Virus record (IMG/VR): IMGVR_UViG_3300046516_000192
Span: 1-21,578 of that record
Source: a virus
Direction: 5' to 3' (one strand)
Length of the DNA stretch: 21,578 nt
The position numbers and the translations under genes are program-made. Positions 12,969 through 20,257 of the stretch are shown in pieces (position 1 is the stretch's first letter; each line of letters starts with the position of its first letter). The notes under the pieces are model-generated. The model saw nothing but the letters and a program-made list of their open reading frames with translations, was not told the origin of the DNA and did not search any database.

Positions 12969-15587
12969 ATGAGTTTACCTGTCTATTCAACCGGCACAGT
13001 TTCGGTCGCCGCCGGCGATACCGTGGTGACATTGGCCGGCGGTATGTGGTCGGGCACCAACGTCAAGCAGGGCGATTTCATTTCGATCGCCAACTCGGCC
13101 GCAATGTTGATCACCGAGGTGACCGATGCCTCGCATCTGAAAATCGCGCCATGGCCAGGTGCGGCGCAGACCGCGGCGGCCTACCAGATTTTTCAGAACT
13201 ATGTCGGCCGCGTCGTCGGCGTGGCGGCGGCGGAAGATGTCGGCGTGATGCTGGAAAAGCTGCATACCGATGGCTTGCCTTTTATCGTCGGCAGCACCGA
13301 AACCGCGCCGGATCCGTCATATGGCGATGAGGGCCAACTGGCTTTCAAACCGTCAACCGGGCAATGGTGGATTAAAAGCGGTGGCGCCTGGGTGCCATCC
13401 TATGGCCTGTCGGCAATCGGCTATGGCGGCACCTCGGCAACATCGGTCTTGATCGGGCTGTCGCCGCCGACCAAGGTATTCACCACGCAAGCGCAACTCG
13501 CCTATAATGGCGCGCGGGTGCGGGCGGCGAGTGCGGCCAATCTCAACAATTTCATGGAAGGCGTTGCGAGCTATTCCGGCACCACGCTGACCATGACGGC
13601 GGACACGGTTTCGGGTGCCGGCACCTTCGCCGATTGGTTGTTTTCGATCGCGGGCCAGAAGGGTGCCACCGGGCCGGCGGGGCCGACCGGCGCCAGCGGC
13701 GGCACATTTCCCGACGCGCCGAGCGATGCGGTGTTGTACGGCCGCAAGAGTGTCAGTGTCGGCGGTCAGATCGCCTGGGCCGCGGTGCCGATCCCGCCGG
13801 CAACCGCGCAAGTGTTCCGGCCGGAAGATTTCGGCGGCGGGGCCGCGGTCGCCAACAATGCCACCGCGTTTCAGAACCTCGCCGCGGCGGTGCGCGCCGC
13901 CGGTGGCGGCGTGATCCAATTGCAGCCAAATAAAACCTATGTGGTTTATCCGAGCGACCCGGCGGCCGGCTTTTATACGCTGATGGACCTAAGCAACACC
14001 AACGGCGTGGTTTTCGATTCAAACGGCGCGACGATTAGTTGTCCGAGCCTCGGTTTCAGCAATGCCGGCGACATCACCATCACCGTTTTGTATTTCAAGA
14101 ATGCAACCAATTATTTCATCAACGGCCTGCGTCTTGCACAGCCGAACTATCCGACCCAAAGCCTGCTGCGAGGGTTCATCGCGGTGCAAAACCATAATAC
14201 CGTGATCAATGCGCTGATTTGCAACTTGACCATGATCGGCGGTCGCGCCGGGCTATGGAACACCCGCGACCAGGGCCTGGCGTTCAGTTCGCTCGGACAC
14301 GGATTGACGCTGTTAAATGCGGATTTTCAAAACGTCGGCTATCCGCTGTCGTTTCAAAAAAACATGAATAATTTTGTCGGCCGCGGCATCAAATCGCGCG
14401 GCGCCTATCGCTGCTATTTTCCTTATAATGTTTGCCAGCACGACGTGCAGATCGAGAGCGATGCCAGTGGCGCGGGCCAGGACTGCATGATCAATAATTC
14501 GTATGATGCGTCCGAGAGCCTCCCGCACAATACCATAAGCAACATCAAGCTGGATTATGTTTGCCGGCCAAATGATCCCGGTTGGACGGCGCCGAACGCC
14601 TTCACCTGTATTTCGTTCCAGACCGGCGGCGGCAGCACTGAAGGTAAAGCCATCATTCGCAACATCGATTTGCGGGTGAATATCGACAACCAGGTGGCAA
14701 ACACGCCGACCACCGTCCTGACGATACTCAACCAGACCACCACGCCAAAAAACCGGATCCTGGAAAATGTTCACCTGACCGGATCCTATTCCGTTTATGC
14801 GACGACCGCCGGCAATTGGCTCGACCTGTTCAACGACAAGGATTGGACGGGCGACCAGGTTGTCAATTTTGCGGTCGAAAATTTCGATATATCGTCGGCG
14901 AGCTCGAACTTGGCGATCTTGATGGACGGGCGCGCCGTCAACGGGCCGCTGGTATTTCGCAACATAAGCCAGGCCGATGGCGCCAACAGTTCTTTTGTCG
15001 GCACCAACATGGCCAACGCCAACCGTTTTATCGTTGCCGAAAATGTCCCATGGTCGAAGGGCCTGCAAACCGCCGGCACCGGACTAGGCCGGGTATCGGT
15101 GTTCGGGGCGCAACTCACGATCCCGCCAACGGGAACCAACGGGCTGTCGGTCAAGGGCAGTTCGACATCGGGCGTGGTTACGTTCATCGATTTTGCCGAT
15201 AGTGCATTTTCACAGTGCGGCGCCATCAACTGCGATCAGGGTGCACATACAACCTCCTACCAGACATCGTCTGACGCCAGGGCAAAACCGAACCGCGAAT
15301 TGATGACGGTGGCGGCGGCGATCGACGTGCTGTCGCGCCTGACGATCTGGGATTTTGACAAAGACGGCAACCATATTCGCGGTGTCGGCGTGCTGGCGCA
15401 AGAGGCGTATGAGGTGCTGCCGCGCATGGTGATGAAGGGCGACGACAATCCAGATCTGCAGCCGGGCGACGAAGGCTATGTCGGGTGGTCCGCCGAAAGT
15501 TCCTACCCGGTGCCGTATCTGATCGTGGCGTTGCAGGAGGCGCTGCGGCGGATCACCACGCTGGAAACCATGGCGGCCGGCAAGTGA
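12969..15587 (+). CDS. Tail fibre/tailspike with beta-helix and self-cleaving S74 chaperone domain
   Basis: This 872-residue receptor-binding protein has three recognisable parts. The N-terminal 225 residues are beta-rich, followed by a short collagen-like linker (Gly-X-Y, 229-245). From about residue 282 (VFRPEDFGGGAA) a Pectate_lyase_3-type right-handed beta-helix begins, with the usual 'DFGA' entry and Asn-rich turns up to about residue 740; such domains bind or cut surface polysaccharide. The C-terminal S74 intramolecular chaperone begins at S768-D769 with K773 (S-D-A-R-A-K), the self-cleavage motif, and continues with 'GVGVLAQEAYEVLP'. Cleavage would release a 105-residue chaperone. ATG at 12969 is preceded by GAGG (12957-12960). 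The beta-helix part is visibly richer in A and T than the rest of the operon, suggesting a swapped host-range domain. Confidence 0.88.
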   Translation: MSLPVYSTGTVSVAAGDTVVTLAGGMWSGTNVKQGDFISIANSAAMLITEVTDASHLKIAPWPGAAQTAAAYQIFQNYVGRVVGVAAAEDVGVMLEKLHTDGLPFIVGSTETAPDPSYGDEGQLAFKPSTGQWWIKSGGAWVPSYGLSAIGYGGTSATSVLIGLSPPTKVFTTQAQLAYNGARVRAASAANLNNFMEGVASYSGTTLTMTADTVSGAGTFADWLFSIAGQKGATGPAGPTGASGGTFPDAPSDAVLYGRKSVSVGGQIAWAAVPIPPATAQVFRPEDFGGGAAVANNATAFQNLAAAVRAAGGGVIQLQPNKTYVVYPSDPAAGFYTLMDLSNTNGVVFDSNGATISCPSLGFSNAGDITITVLYFKNATNYFINGLRLAQPNYPTQSLLRGFIAVQNHNTVINALICNLTMIGGRAGLWNTRDQGLAFSSLGHGLTLLNADFQNVGYPLSFQKNMNNFVGRGIKSRGAYRCYFPYNVCQHDVQIESDASGAGQDCMINNSYDASESLPHNTISNIKLDYVCRPNDPGWTAPNAFTCISFQTGGGSTEGKAIIRNIDLRVNIDNQVANTPTTVLTILNQTTTPKNRILENVHLTGSYSVYATTAGNWLDLFNDKDWTGDQVVNFAVENFDISSASSNLAILMDGRAVNGPLVFRNISQADGANSSFVGTNMANANRFIVAENVPWSKGLQTAGTGLGRVSVFGAQLTIPPTGTNGLSVKGSSTSGVVTFIDFADSAFSQCGAINCDQGAHTTSYQTSSDARAKPNRELMTVAAAIDVLSRLTIWDFDKDGNHIRGVGVLAQEAYEVLPRMVMKGDDNPDLQPGDEGYVGWSAESSYPVPYLIVALQEALRRITTLETMAAGK

Positions 15588-15805
15588 CCTTGCCGCTGCT
15601 GGTAATGATCATCTTGCATTCCGCCACCGGTACCGAAATCGACTTGAACAGCAACGCGATCACCAATCTGCGCAACCCTGAGCCGGGGAACGGTGCCTTT
15701 AGCCCTAACGTGAAATGCCAGGTCAACATGGTGGACGGAAAATTCATCACCGTTACCGAACGCTGCGAGCAAGTGCGGAGGATCATGGAAGGGAAGCACA
15801 AATGA
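15584..15805 (+). CDS. Small FlbD-like protein
   Basis: A 73-residue protein whose body, 'LHSATGTEIDLNSNAITN' followed by 'CQVNMVDGKFITVTE' and 'EQVRRIM', follows the FlbD family pattern (I.LT...G..f.LN.d.I..i ... v.m.dGk...V.Es..eV...I). FlbD proteins are small and found with flagellar genes; phage homologues of unknown role also exist. A hydrophobic start (LPLLVMIIL) could be a strand of the fold rather than a membrane segment. GTG at 15584 overlaps the fibre stop (GTGA); the long upstream frame lies inside the fibre gene and is not used. No ribosome binding site is evident, so coupling is likely. Confidence 0.6.
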   Translation: MTLPLLVMIILHSATGTEIDLNSNAITNLRNPEPGNGAFSPNVKCQVNMVDGKFITVTERCEQVRRIMEGKHK

Positions 15806-15996
15806 AACAGGCGTTATTGCTGGGAATGCTGGCGCTGCTGTCGGGCTGCGTCACCACCGACCGCGAGGTGACGGCCTATCTGGAACGCTACTATAGCCGC
15901 GCCGAGGTGGATGCCATCAACGCGCAAATTTCTTGCAGGCAATTGGCGCACAATCTGGTGCAGATCGCGCGTTGCAACAATGGGAGGATCCAATAA
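15802..15996 (+). CDS. Small lipoprotein, possible lysis (spanin-like) component
   Basis: A 64-residue protein with a clear lipoprotein signal: basic MKQ, a hydrophobic run LLLGMLALL, and lipobox L-S-G-C with Cys at residue 16. The residue after Cys is Val, not Asp, so outer-membrane sorting is expected. The mature 49 residues are helical and contain two further Cys. Small lipoproteins near tail-fibre and holin genes often act as outer-membrane spanins, but it lacks a Pro-rich Rz1 signature and no partner i-spanin is visible, so another role, such as superinfection exclusion, is possible. ATG at 15802 overlaps the previous stop. Its TAA overlaps the next start by one base. Confidence 0.72.
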   Translation: MKQALLLGMLALLSGCVTTDREVTAYLERYYSRAEVDAINAQISCRQLAHNLVQIARCNNGRIQ

Positions 15997-16229
15997 TGGG
16001 CATCCTGATCAGTTTCCTCAACCTGATGCTCTACATCGCGATCATTTGCCTGATCGCCTATGTGATCCTTTGGGTGATCCAGGGATTTTTCGGCTGGGCG
16101 ATCCCGGCCAACGTCATGAAATTCGGCCAGATCATCGTGGCGCTGTTGTGCCTGATCGCGATCGTGGTGTGGCTGTCGGGCATCCTGGGAGGTGGTGCCG
16201 GCCTGCCGCACTTTTGGAGCTACCGATAG
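15996..16229 (+). CDS. Two-helix membrane protein, holin candidate
   Basis: A 77-residue protein with two strongly hydrophobic segments (about residues 7-28 and 45-64) separated by a short loop with Trp and Pro (GWAIPANVMKFG). This topology matches class II holins. GGGAGGA (15982-15988) lies upstream of the ATG at 15996, a good ribosome binding site at suitable spacing, and the previous stop overlaps the start (TAATG). No endolysin gene is recognisable in the window, so the assignment rests on topology and position only; a phage membrane protein of other function is equally compatible. Confidence 0.65.
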   Translation: MGILISFLNLMLYIAIICLIAYVILWVIQGFFGWAIPANVMKFGQIIVALLCLIAIVVWLSGILGGGAGLPHFWSYR

Positions 16230-16231
16230 TC

Positions 16232-16251
16232 CGGTGGCGCCGTTGCCACCG
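16232..16251 (+). terminator. Hairpin between convergent gene blocks (terminator-like)
   Basis: CGGTGGC pairs with GCCACCG (7 bp, 6-base loop), beginning 2 bases after the stop of the plus-strand operon and in the 57-base gap before the end of the minus-strand operon. There is no U-tract on either strand, so it may be a weak, bidirectional or Rho-assisted terminator. Confidence 0.35.
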
Positions 16252-16286
16252 CTCGACACCGGACCACCGCCGATCTGCAAGGGCTG

Positions 16287-16532
16287 TTAGCGCGGCCAGT
16301 GATGGCGCAATTTGCCGATGATCCGAAACGCCTGTTGTTTGAGCTCGCTATCCTGGCGGCCGGCGGCCATCACCTCACACTCTAGCTTGCGCAAGAACGC
16401 ATCGTTGAGGAAGGTGGGCAATGGCGCATGGTTGTAGTCGTCGAGCTCGAGCTCGATCGCGGCGAGCACGTTGTCGAGGTGATCGGATCCGGCTTGCTTG
16501 AACGGGTTCGGCAATATGGTTTCGTTGATCAT
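16287..16532 (-). CDS. Hypothetical protein coupled to the GcrA-like gene
   Basis: An 81-residue protein, mostly helical, with alternating acidic and basic patches (LDNVLAAIELELDDYN then LRKLECEVMAAGRQDSELKQQAF). No family is recognised. The ATG at 16532 overlaps the TGA of the GcrA-like gene (ATGA) and lies just after its G tract, which may serve as the ribosome binding site or modulate coupling. The two genes form a two-gene minus-strand operon that converges on the late genes. Confidence 0.65.
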   Translation of the reverse strand: MINETILPNPFKQAGSDHLDNVLAAIELELDDYNHAPLPTFLNDAFLRKLECEVMAAGRQDSELKQQAFRIIGKLRHHWPR

Positions 16533-16999
16533 TCACCCCCCCCCCCCCCCGTTAACCCTTTGCTAACGTTTGGATCCCGCTTGTAGGCAATCCGCAGATG
16601 GTGCGGGCAATAGGACATGCCGCGCAAGGTGCGACCACCGCAGAACTCGATGGCGGGCGCAAAGGTCGGGCCTAACGGCCAGCGGCACCGCCTGGTGCCG
16701 AGCTCGACCAGCGGACAGGGATCCATAGCTAACCGGTCCAGGCTCGGCGGCAATGGTTTCGACTGCATTGTCTTGATCCGCTTGCGTTTTGGTGGCGGCG
16801 CGCGGCCGACCTTGCGAGGTGGGATTATATAATCGGTTTTCGGTTCCAATTGAACACCGGCGCGCCGTAGCCTCGACAATTTGCCGCAAACCGCGTTGCG
16901 GGTGCGGCCGAGCACTTTGCCGGCCTGGTACGCCGAATGATCCTGCCAAAGCAATTCCAACGCGGCGACATCGGCCGGCGTCCAATCCCGATCGCGCAT
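16529..16999 (-). CDS. GcrA-like cell-cycle regulator
   Basis: A 156-residue protein resembling alphaproteobacterial GcrA, a sigma-70 partner that reads methylated GANTC sites at cell-cycle promoters. The N-terminus is GcrA-like: RDWTPADVAALELLWQDHSA, then TRNAVCGKLSRLRRAGV (family 'TRNAVIGKvhRLGLsgR'), a helix-turn-helix near residues 6-48. The C-terminus has C105-R-W107-P, F119-C120-G, and YC131-x-H133, the conserved GcrA Cys/Trp/His elements. Start at ATG 16999 rather than 17086, because GGAGAAAGG lies just upstream and the extension has no GcrA similarity. The end of the gene is a run of 15 G encoding Gly residues. Confidence 0.85.
   Translation of the reverse strand: MRDRDWTPADVAALELLWQDHSAYQAGKVLGRTRNAVCGKLSRLRRAGVQLEPKTDYIIPPRKVGRAPPPKRKRIKTMQSKPLPPSLDRLAMDPCPLVELGTRRCRWPLGPTFAPAIEFCGGRTLRGMSYCPHHLRIAYKRDPNVSKGLTGGGGGE
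16536..16550 (-). repeat. 15-G homopolymer at the GcrA-like gene 3' end
   Basis: Fifteen consecutive C on the plus strand (G on the coding strand) encode the last glycines of the GcrA-like protein and abut the ATG of the next gene. Long G tracts are prone to length change during replication, and also to sequencing and assembly error. One extra G would end the protein at the tract; one fewer would read through into the downstream gene. Confidence 0.95.
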
Positions 17000-17084
17000 A
17001 GCGATGCGACCTTTCTCCGCTTGATCTGCGGAACGGCAAGAAAAGCCTTGCTTTGGCTTCCGATATAAAAAAATTGAAAATTTC

Positions 17085-17114
17085 ACTTTACGAAGCAGTC
17101 GGGAAGTAATTCAA
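17085..17114 (-). promoter_or_regulatory. Candidate minus-strand promoter for the GcrA-like operon
   Basis: On the minus strand, TTGAAT (17114-17109) and TAAAGT (17090-17085) are separated by 18 bases, each a partial match to sigma-70 -35 and -10 elements. The left arm of the inverted repeat (17090-17101) falls between them. Matches are modest and no mapped start is available. Confidence 0.3.
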
Positions 17115-17142
17115 AAAAGAAAATCCTCAACGACTGCTTCGT
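17090..17142. promoter_or_regulatory. Perfect 12-bp inverted repeat in the divergent promoter region
   Basis: ACGAAGCAGTCG (17090-17101) and CGACTGCTTCGT (17131-17142) are exact reverse complements separated by 29 bases, with centres 41 bases apart (about four helical turns). They sit in the AT-rich 174-base gap (17000-17173) between the divergent GcrA-like and exonuclease genes, which is otherwise non-coding. The arrangement suits an operator pair for a dimeric or looping regulator. No known operator is matched. Confidence 0.6.
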
Positions 17143-17173
17143 CAAGTCGCAATTTGTAACAAAGAGCGTCAAC

Positions 17174-18100
17174 ATGGCGATCATTTCGGTTCCGGTGACG
17201 GATCGCGCGCAATGGCTGAAGCTGCGCCTGCCCAATGTCGGCGCCAGCGAAGTCGGCGCGCTGTTCGGAATTCACGATTATCTGACGGGGTTTGCGCTCG
17301 CCGCCAAAAAGCTCGGCCGGCTCGCCGACGAACCTGACAACGCCACGCTGGAACGCGGGCGCGACCTGGAACCGATCGCGGCAAAGAAGCTGGCGCGAAT
17401 CCGGCCGGATCTGATCCAGGAAAAAGCCGAGCACTATTTTTACGATCCGGAACTGAAATTCGGCGCCACGCCGGATCTGTTCGTGTTCGATGAGCGCGAC
17501 CGCCGCGGCGTGGTGCAGATCAAGACGGTGATGCCTGGCGAATTCGCGCGCAAATGGCACGGTGACGCCGGCACCATCATGCCGCCGCTGTGGATCGCGC
17601 TGCAGGCGATGACCGAACAGCATTTCACCGAAAGCGAATTCGCGCTTGTGGCCGCGCTGGTGCTCGACAGCGACTTGCCGCTGCATGTGGTCGAGGTGCC
17701 GTATATGCCGTTGCTGATGACGGAAGCGGAGGCAAAGGTGGCGGCGTTCTGGCAGATGATCGCGGCCGGCGAATTGCCGGATCCGGACTATGGCCGCGAC
17801 AGCGAAGCGATCAAGGCGGTGTTTGCCACCGATGACGGCGGCGAGCTCGATCTTACGGCCGACAACGAACTGCCGGAAATCGTTGACCAACTGGAAGCCT
17901 TGAAAATGGCGCGCAAGACCGCCGAGGAAGGGATCGAGCAAGCGCAAGGCAAGATCCTGCACCGGCTCGGCAACGCGCAACGCGCCAGGTATGCCGGCGG
18001 GATGATCACCGCCAAGACCGAACACCGCAAAGCCTATCAGGTGGCGGCGAGCACGCGGCGGCCGTTGCGGATCAAGCCCGATCGGGAGAAAGCCGCATGA
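17174..18100 (+). CDS. YqaJ-type recombination exonuclease
   Basis: A 308-residue nuclease of the YqaJ / lambda Exo group, which resects double-strand ends to provide 3' tails for a RecT annealase. Motifs: GASEVGALFG (23-32, the family's 'asd...ilG'), LERGRDLEP (59-67), ATPD with D101, and VQIKT with K117 and Q115, followed by PPLWIALQAMTE (Q-motif). The usual acidic residue of the D-(E)xK pair is Gln here, as in some members of the subfamily. A coiled coil lies near 240-275. It is divergent from the GcrA-like gene. Its stop overlaps the recT start (ATGA), so exonuclease and annealase are coupled, as in other phage Red systems. Confidence 0.85.
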   Translation: MAIISVPVTDRAQWLKLRLPNVGASEVGALFGIHDYLTGFALAAKKLGRLADEPDNATLERGRDLEPIAAKKLARIRPDLIQEKAEHYFYDPELKFGATPDLFVFDERDRRGVVQIKTVMPGEFARKWHGDAGTIMPPLWIALQAMTEQHFTESEFALVAALVLDSDLPLHVVEVPYMPLLMTEAEAKVAAFWQMIAAGELPDPDYGRDSEAIKAVFATDDGGELDLTADNELPEIVDQLEALKMARKTAEEGIEQAQGKILHRLGNAQRARYAGGMITAKTEHRKAYQVAASTRRPLRIKPDREKAA

Positions 18101-18936
18101 ACAAAAACGAGATCGCCACGCTAAAGCTGCAACTCGACACCATCAAGCCGCAAATCGTGGCGGCGTTGCCGCCGCATATTTCCTACGACAAGTTTGAAAG
18201 CGTGTTGAAAACCGCGCTGCAGATCAACCCGGAATTACTCAATGTCGATCGGCGTTCGCTCTGGCTCGCCTCGACTAAGGCGGCGCAAGACGGGCTGCTG
18301 CCGGATGGCCGGCAGGGCGCGCTGGTGATCTACAAGGACAAAAGGCGCGGGGCGATCGCGCAATGGTTGCCGATGATCGCCGGGATCCGGCAGAAGGTGC
18401 GCAACTCGGGCGAGGTGGCGACCTGGGAAGTGCACACCGTGCACGAAAAAGATCGCTTTGAATATCAACTCGGCGACCATCCGCGGATCGAACACATACC
18501 GCACCGCGGCGCCGATCGCGGCCAGATCATCGCCGCCTATTCGATCGCGGTGCTCAAGGGCGGCGACATCTCGCGCGAGGTGATGTGGATCGATGAGATC
18601 GAGGCGATCCGCGAAGGCTCACGCGCCGGCAATAGCGGGTCGTGGGTGAGCCACTACGGCGAGATGGCAAAAAAGACGGTGGCCAAGCGTCACGCTAAGG
18701 TGCTGCCGATGTCGAGCGATTTGGATGAGATGTTGCGCGCCGGCGATGAGGATCCCGAACCGGCGGCGGCGCCAGGGCGCAACCTGACCGACGCGCTCAA
18801 CATGATCGCAGGCCTGCCGGAAGGCAAAGGCGACGTGGTGCCGGCCGAGCCGGAAAACGAACAGGTCGCCGCGATCTTGCAACAGGCCGATCTGATCGAG
18901 GCGATCGACGCGGCCGAGGAGGCGGCCAAGTCATGA
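18097..18936 (+). CDS. recT: RecT-family single-strand annealing protein
   Basis: A 279-residue RecT protein that binds resected ssDNA and anneals it during recombination. Family features are the opening 'LPPHISYDKFESVLKTALQINPELLNVDRRSLWLASTKAAQDGLLPDGRQGALVIY', 'AIAQWLPMIAGIRQKVRNSGEV' and 'YGEMAKKTVAKRHAKVLP'. The last 70 residues are Ala/Glu/Pro-rich and variable. ATG at 18097 overlaps the exonuclease stop. The order exonuclease then RecT is the standard module in alphaproteobacterial phages. Confidence 0.92.
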   Translation: MNKNEIATLKLQLDTIKPQIVAALPPHISYDKFESVLKTALQINPELLNVDRRSLWLASTKAAQDGLLPDGRQGALVIYKDKRRGAIAQWLPMIAGIRQKVRNSGEVATWEVHTVHEKDRFEYQLGDHPRIEHIPHRGADRGQIIAAYSIAVLKGGDISREVMWIDEIEAIREGSRAGNSGSWVSHYGEMAKKTVAKRHAKVLPMSSDLDEMLRAGDEDPEPAAAPGRNLTDALNMIAGLPEGKGDVVPAEPENEQVAAILQQADLIEAIDAAEEAAKS

Positions 18937-19130
18937 AAGCAACCGCAAGGCTGGGCGAGCTCGCCAGGGTGTTGAAGGCGGCCGGCCGATCGGGCCATCC
19001 GGTGCGCCAGGTCACCATTGACAGTAACGGGCAAATCAAGCTGACGTTTGGGGCAGACGGCGCCGACTGCGTCGAGGGTACAAAAGGGGAACCGAACGAA
19101 TGGGACGACCTGCTGCAACGGCCAAAGTAA
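18933..19130 (+). CDS. Hypothetical 65-aa protein after recT
   Basis: A small protein with a basic N-terminal helix (TARLGELARVLKAAGR) and a beta segment ending QIKLTFGADG. No family is recognised. ATG at 18933 overlaps the RecT stop (ATGA), and the integrase start lies 31 bases inside its 3' end. Proteins of this type are common between recombination genes; a role as recombination accessory or integrase partner is only a guess from position. Confidence 0.7.
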   Translation: MKATARLGELARVLKAAGRSGHPVRQVTIDSNGQIKLTFGADGADCVEGTKGEPNEWDDLLQRPK

Positions 19131-20257
19131 GGCTGCCGAAATACGTCAACGCCTATCTCGATCAGACCGGTCAACCGCGGCACTATTTCCGCCGCGCCGG
19201 CGCCAAGCAGACGGCGTTGCCAGGTTTACCGTGGTCGGCCGATTTCATGGCGGCCTATGCCCGCGCGCTGGAAGATTACCGCGCGCCGGTGCGGGCGCCG
19301 ATCGGATCCGGCGGGACGCTGGCCGGCACCGTCAATGCCGCGGTGGTGGCCTATTATCAATCGAGCGCGTTTTCGGTCGAGCTCGCCAAGGGCACGCAAG
19401 GGCCACAGCGGTCGCTGATCGAGCGGTTCCGCACCGAACACGGGACTAAGCGGATCCGGCTGCTCGAACGCAAGCACGTGCAAGCCTACATCTCTAGCCT
19501 CGGATCGGCCGCGGTACAGCGCAACATGCTGCGCGCGCTCCGACACTTTCTGAAATATGCCGTGACCGCCGGGATGATCGCCGAGGATCCGAGCGTCGGT
19601 GTATCCAGGATCAAGATGAAATCAACCGGCGGGTTCTATGCCTGGACCGAGGATGACGTTTCCCGCTTCGAGGCGGCGCATCCGATCGGATCCCAGGCGC
19701 GGCTCGCGCTGGCGCTCTACCTCAACCTCGGGGTTCGCAAAAGCGACGTGGTGCGGATCGGGCCGCGGTCGATCCGCAACGGTGAGTTGGTGGATTTCGC
19801 GCCGCAGAAAACCAGCCACAACAACGGCAAGCTGATCACGGTGCCGCTGCTGGAAGAAACCAAGGCGATCCTGGCGGCCACGCCGGTGACCGGCACCGAT
19901 GCCTACCTGGTGAATTCCTGGGGCAAGCCATACACCGCGGCCGGCTTTGGCAACAAGATGCGCGAATGGTGCGATGCCGCCGGCCTGCCGGAATGCACCT
20001 CGCACGGCCTGCGCAAGCTGTGCCTGATCCGGCTGGCGGAAGCCGGCTTTTCGGCGCCGGCGATCGGCTCGATTTCGGGGCACAAGGACCTGCGCGAAAT
20101 CCAGACCTACATCGACGCCGCCGACCGCAAAAAGATGGCGCGGGCCACGATCGCCGCGGTCGAGGCGGCACGAAAAGCGAACACCGGATTGCCTAATGCA
20201 CAAAGCCTGTTAGGCAATTCGGCGAAAAAGACCAACAATATCAAGGGTAAAAACTGA
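19100..20257 (+). CDS. int: Tyrosine recombinase (phage integrase)
   Basis: A 385-residue integrase that recombines attP with attB and, with a helper, excises the prophage. It has an N-terminal DNA-binding part, a SAM-like core-binding domain (about 75-165) and the catalytic domain (175-370). The catalytic set is complete: R213 in GVRKSD, K237 in APQKT, H302 and R305 in SHGLRK, H328 in SGHKD, and the nucleophile Y337 in QTYIDAADR. The ATG at 19100 has AGGGGAA (19085-19091) at 8-base spacing. No excisionase is recognised. The C-terminal codons overlap a repeat cluster that may be part of attP. Genes continue on both sides, which fits a free-phage map more than an integrated prophage. Confidence 0.93.
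   Translation: MGRPAATAKVRLPKYVNAYLDQTGQPRHYFRRAGAKQTALPGLPWSADFMAAYARALEDYRAPVRAPIGSGGTLAGTVNAAVVAYYQSSAFSVELAKGTQGPQRSLIERFRTEHGTKRIRLLERKHVQAYISSLGSAAVQRNMLRALRHFLKYAVTAGMIAEDPSVGVSRIKMKSTGGFYAWTEDDVSRFEAAHPIGSQARLALALYLNLGVRKSDVVRIGPRSIRNGELVDFAPQKTSHNNGKLITVPLLEETKAILAATPVTGTDAYLVNSWGKPYTAAGFGNKMREWCDAAGLPECTSHGLRKLCLIRLAEAGFSAPAIGSISGHKDLREIQTYIDAADRKKMARATIAAVEAARKANTGLPNAQSLLGNSAKKTNNIKGKN

Noticed and set aside
15715-15996. Longer start of the lipoprotein gene at 15715
   Set aside because: The extension removes the N-terminal lipoprotein signal from the protein start; ATG 15802 gives a proper signal peptide and overlaps the previous stop.
17000-17086. N-terminal extension of the GcrA-like protein to an ATG at 17086
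   Set aside because: The 29 extra residues do not resemble GcrA, and a ribosome binding site sits just upstream of the ATG at 16999.
17111-18025. 304-codon minus-strand frame opposite the exonuclease gene
   Set aside because: Shadow frame; the plus strand carries clear YqaJ nuclease motifs.
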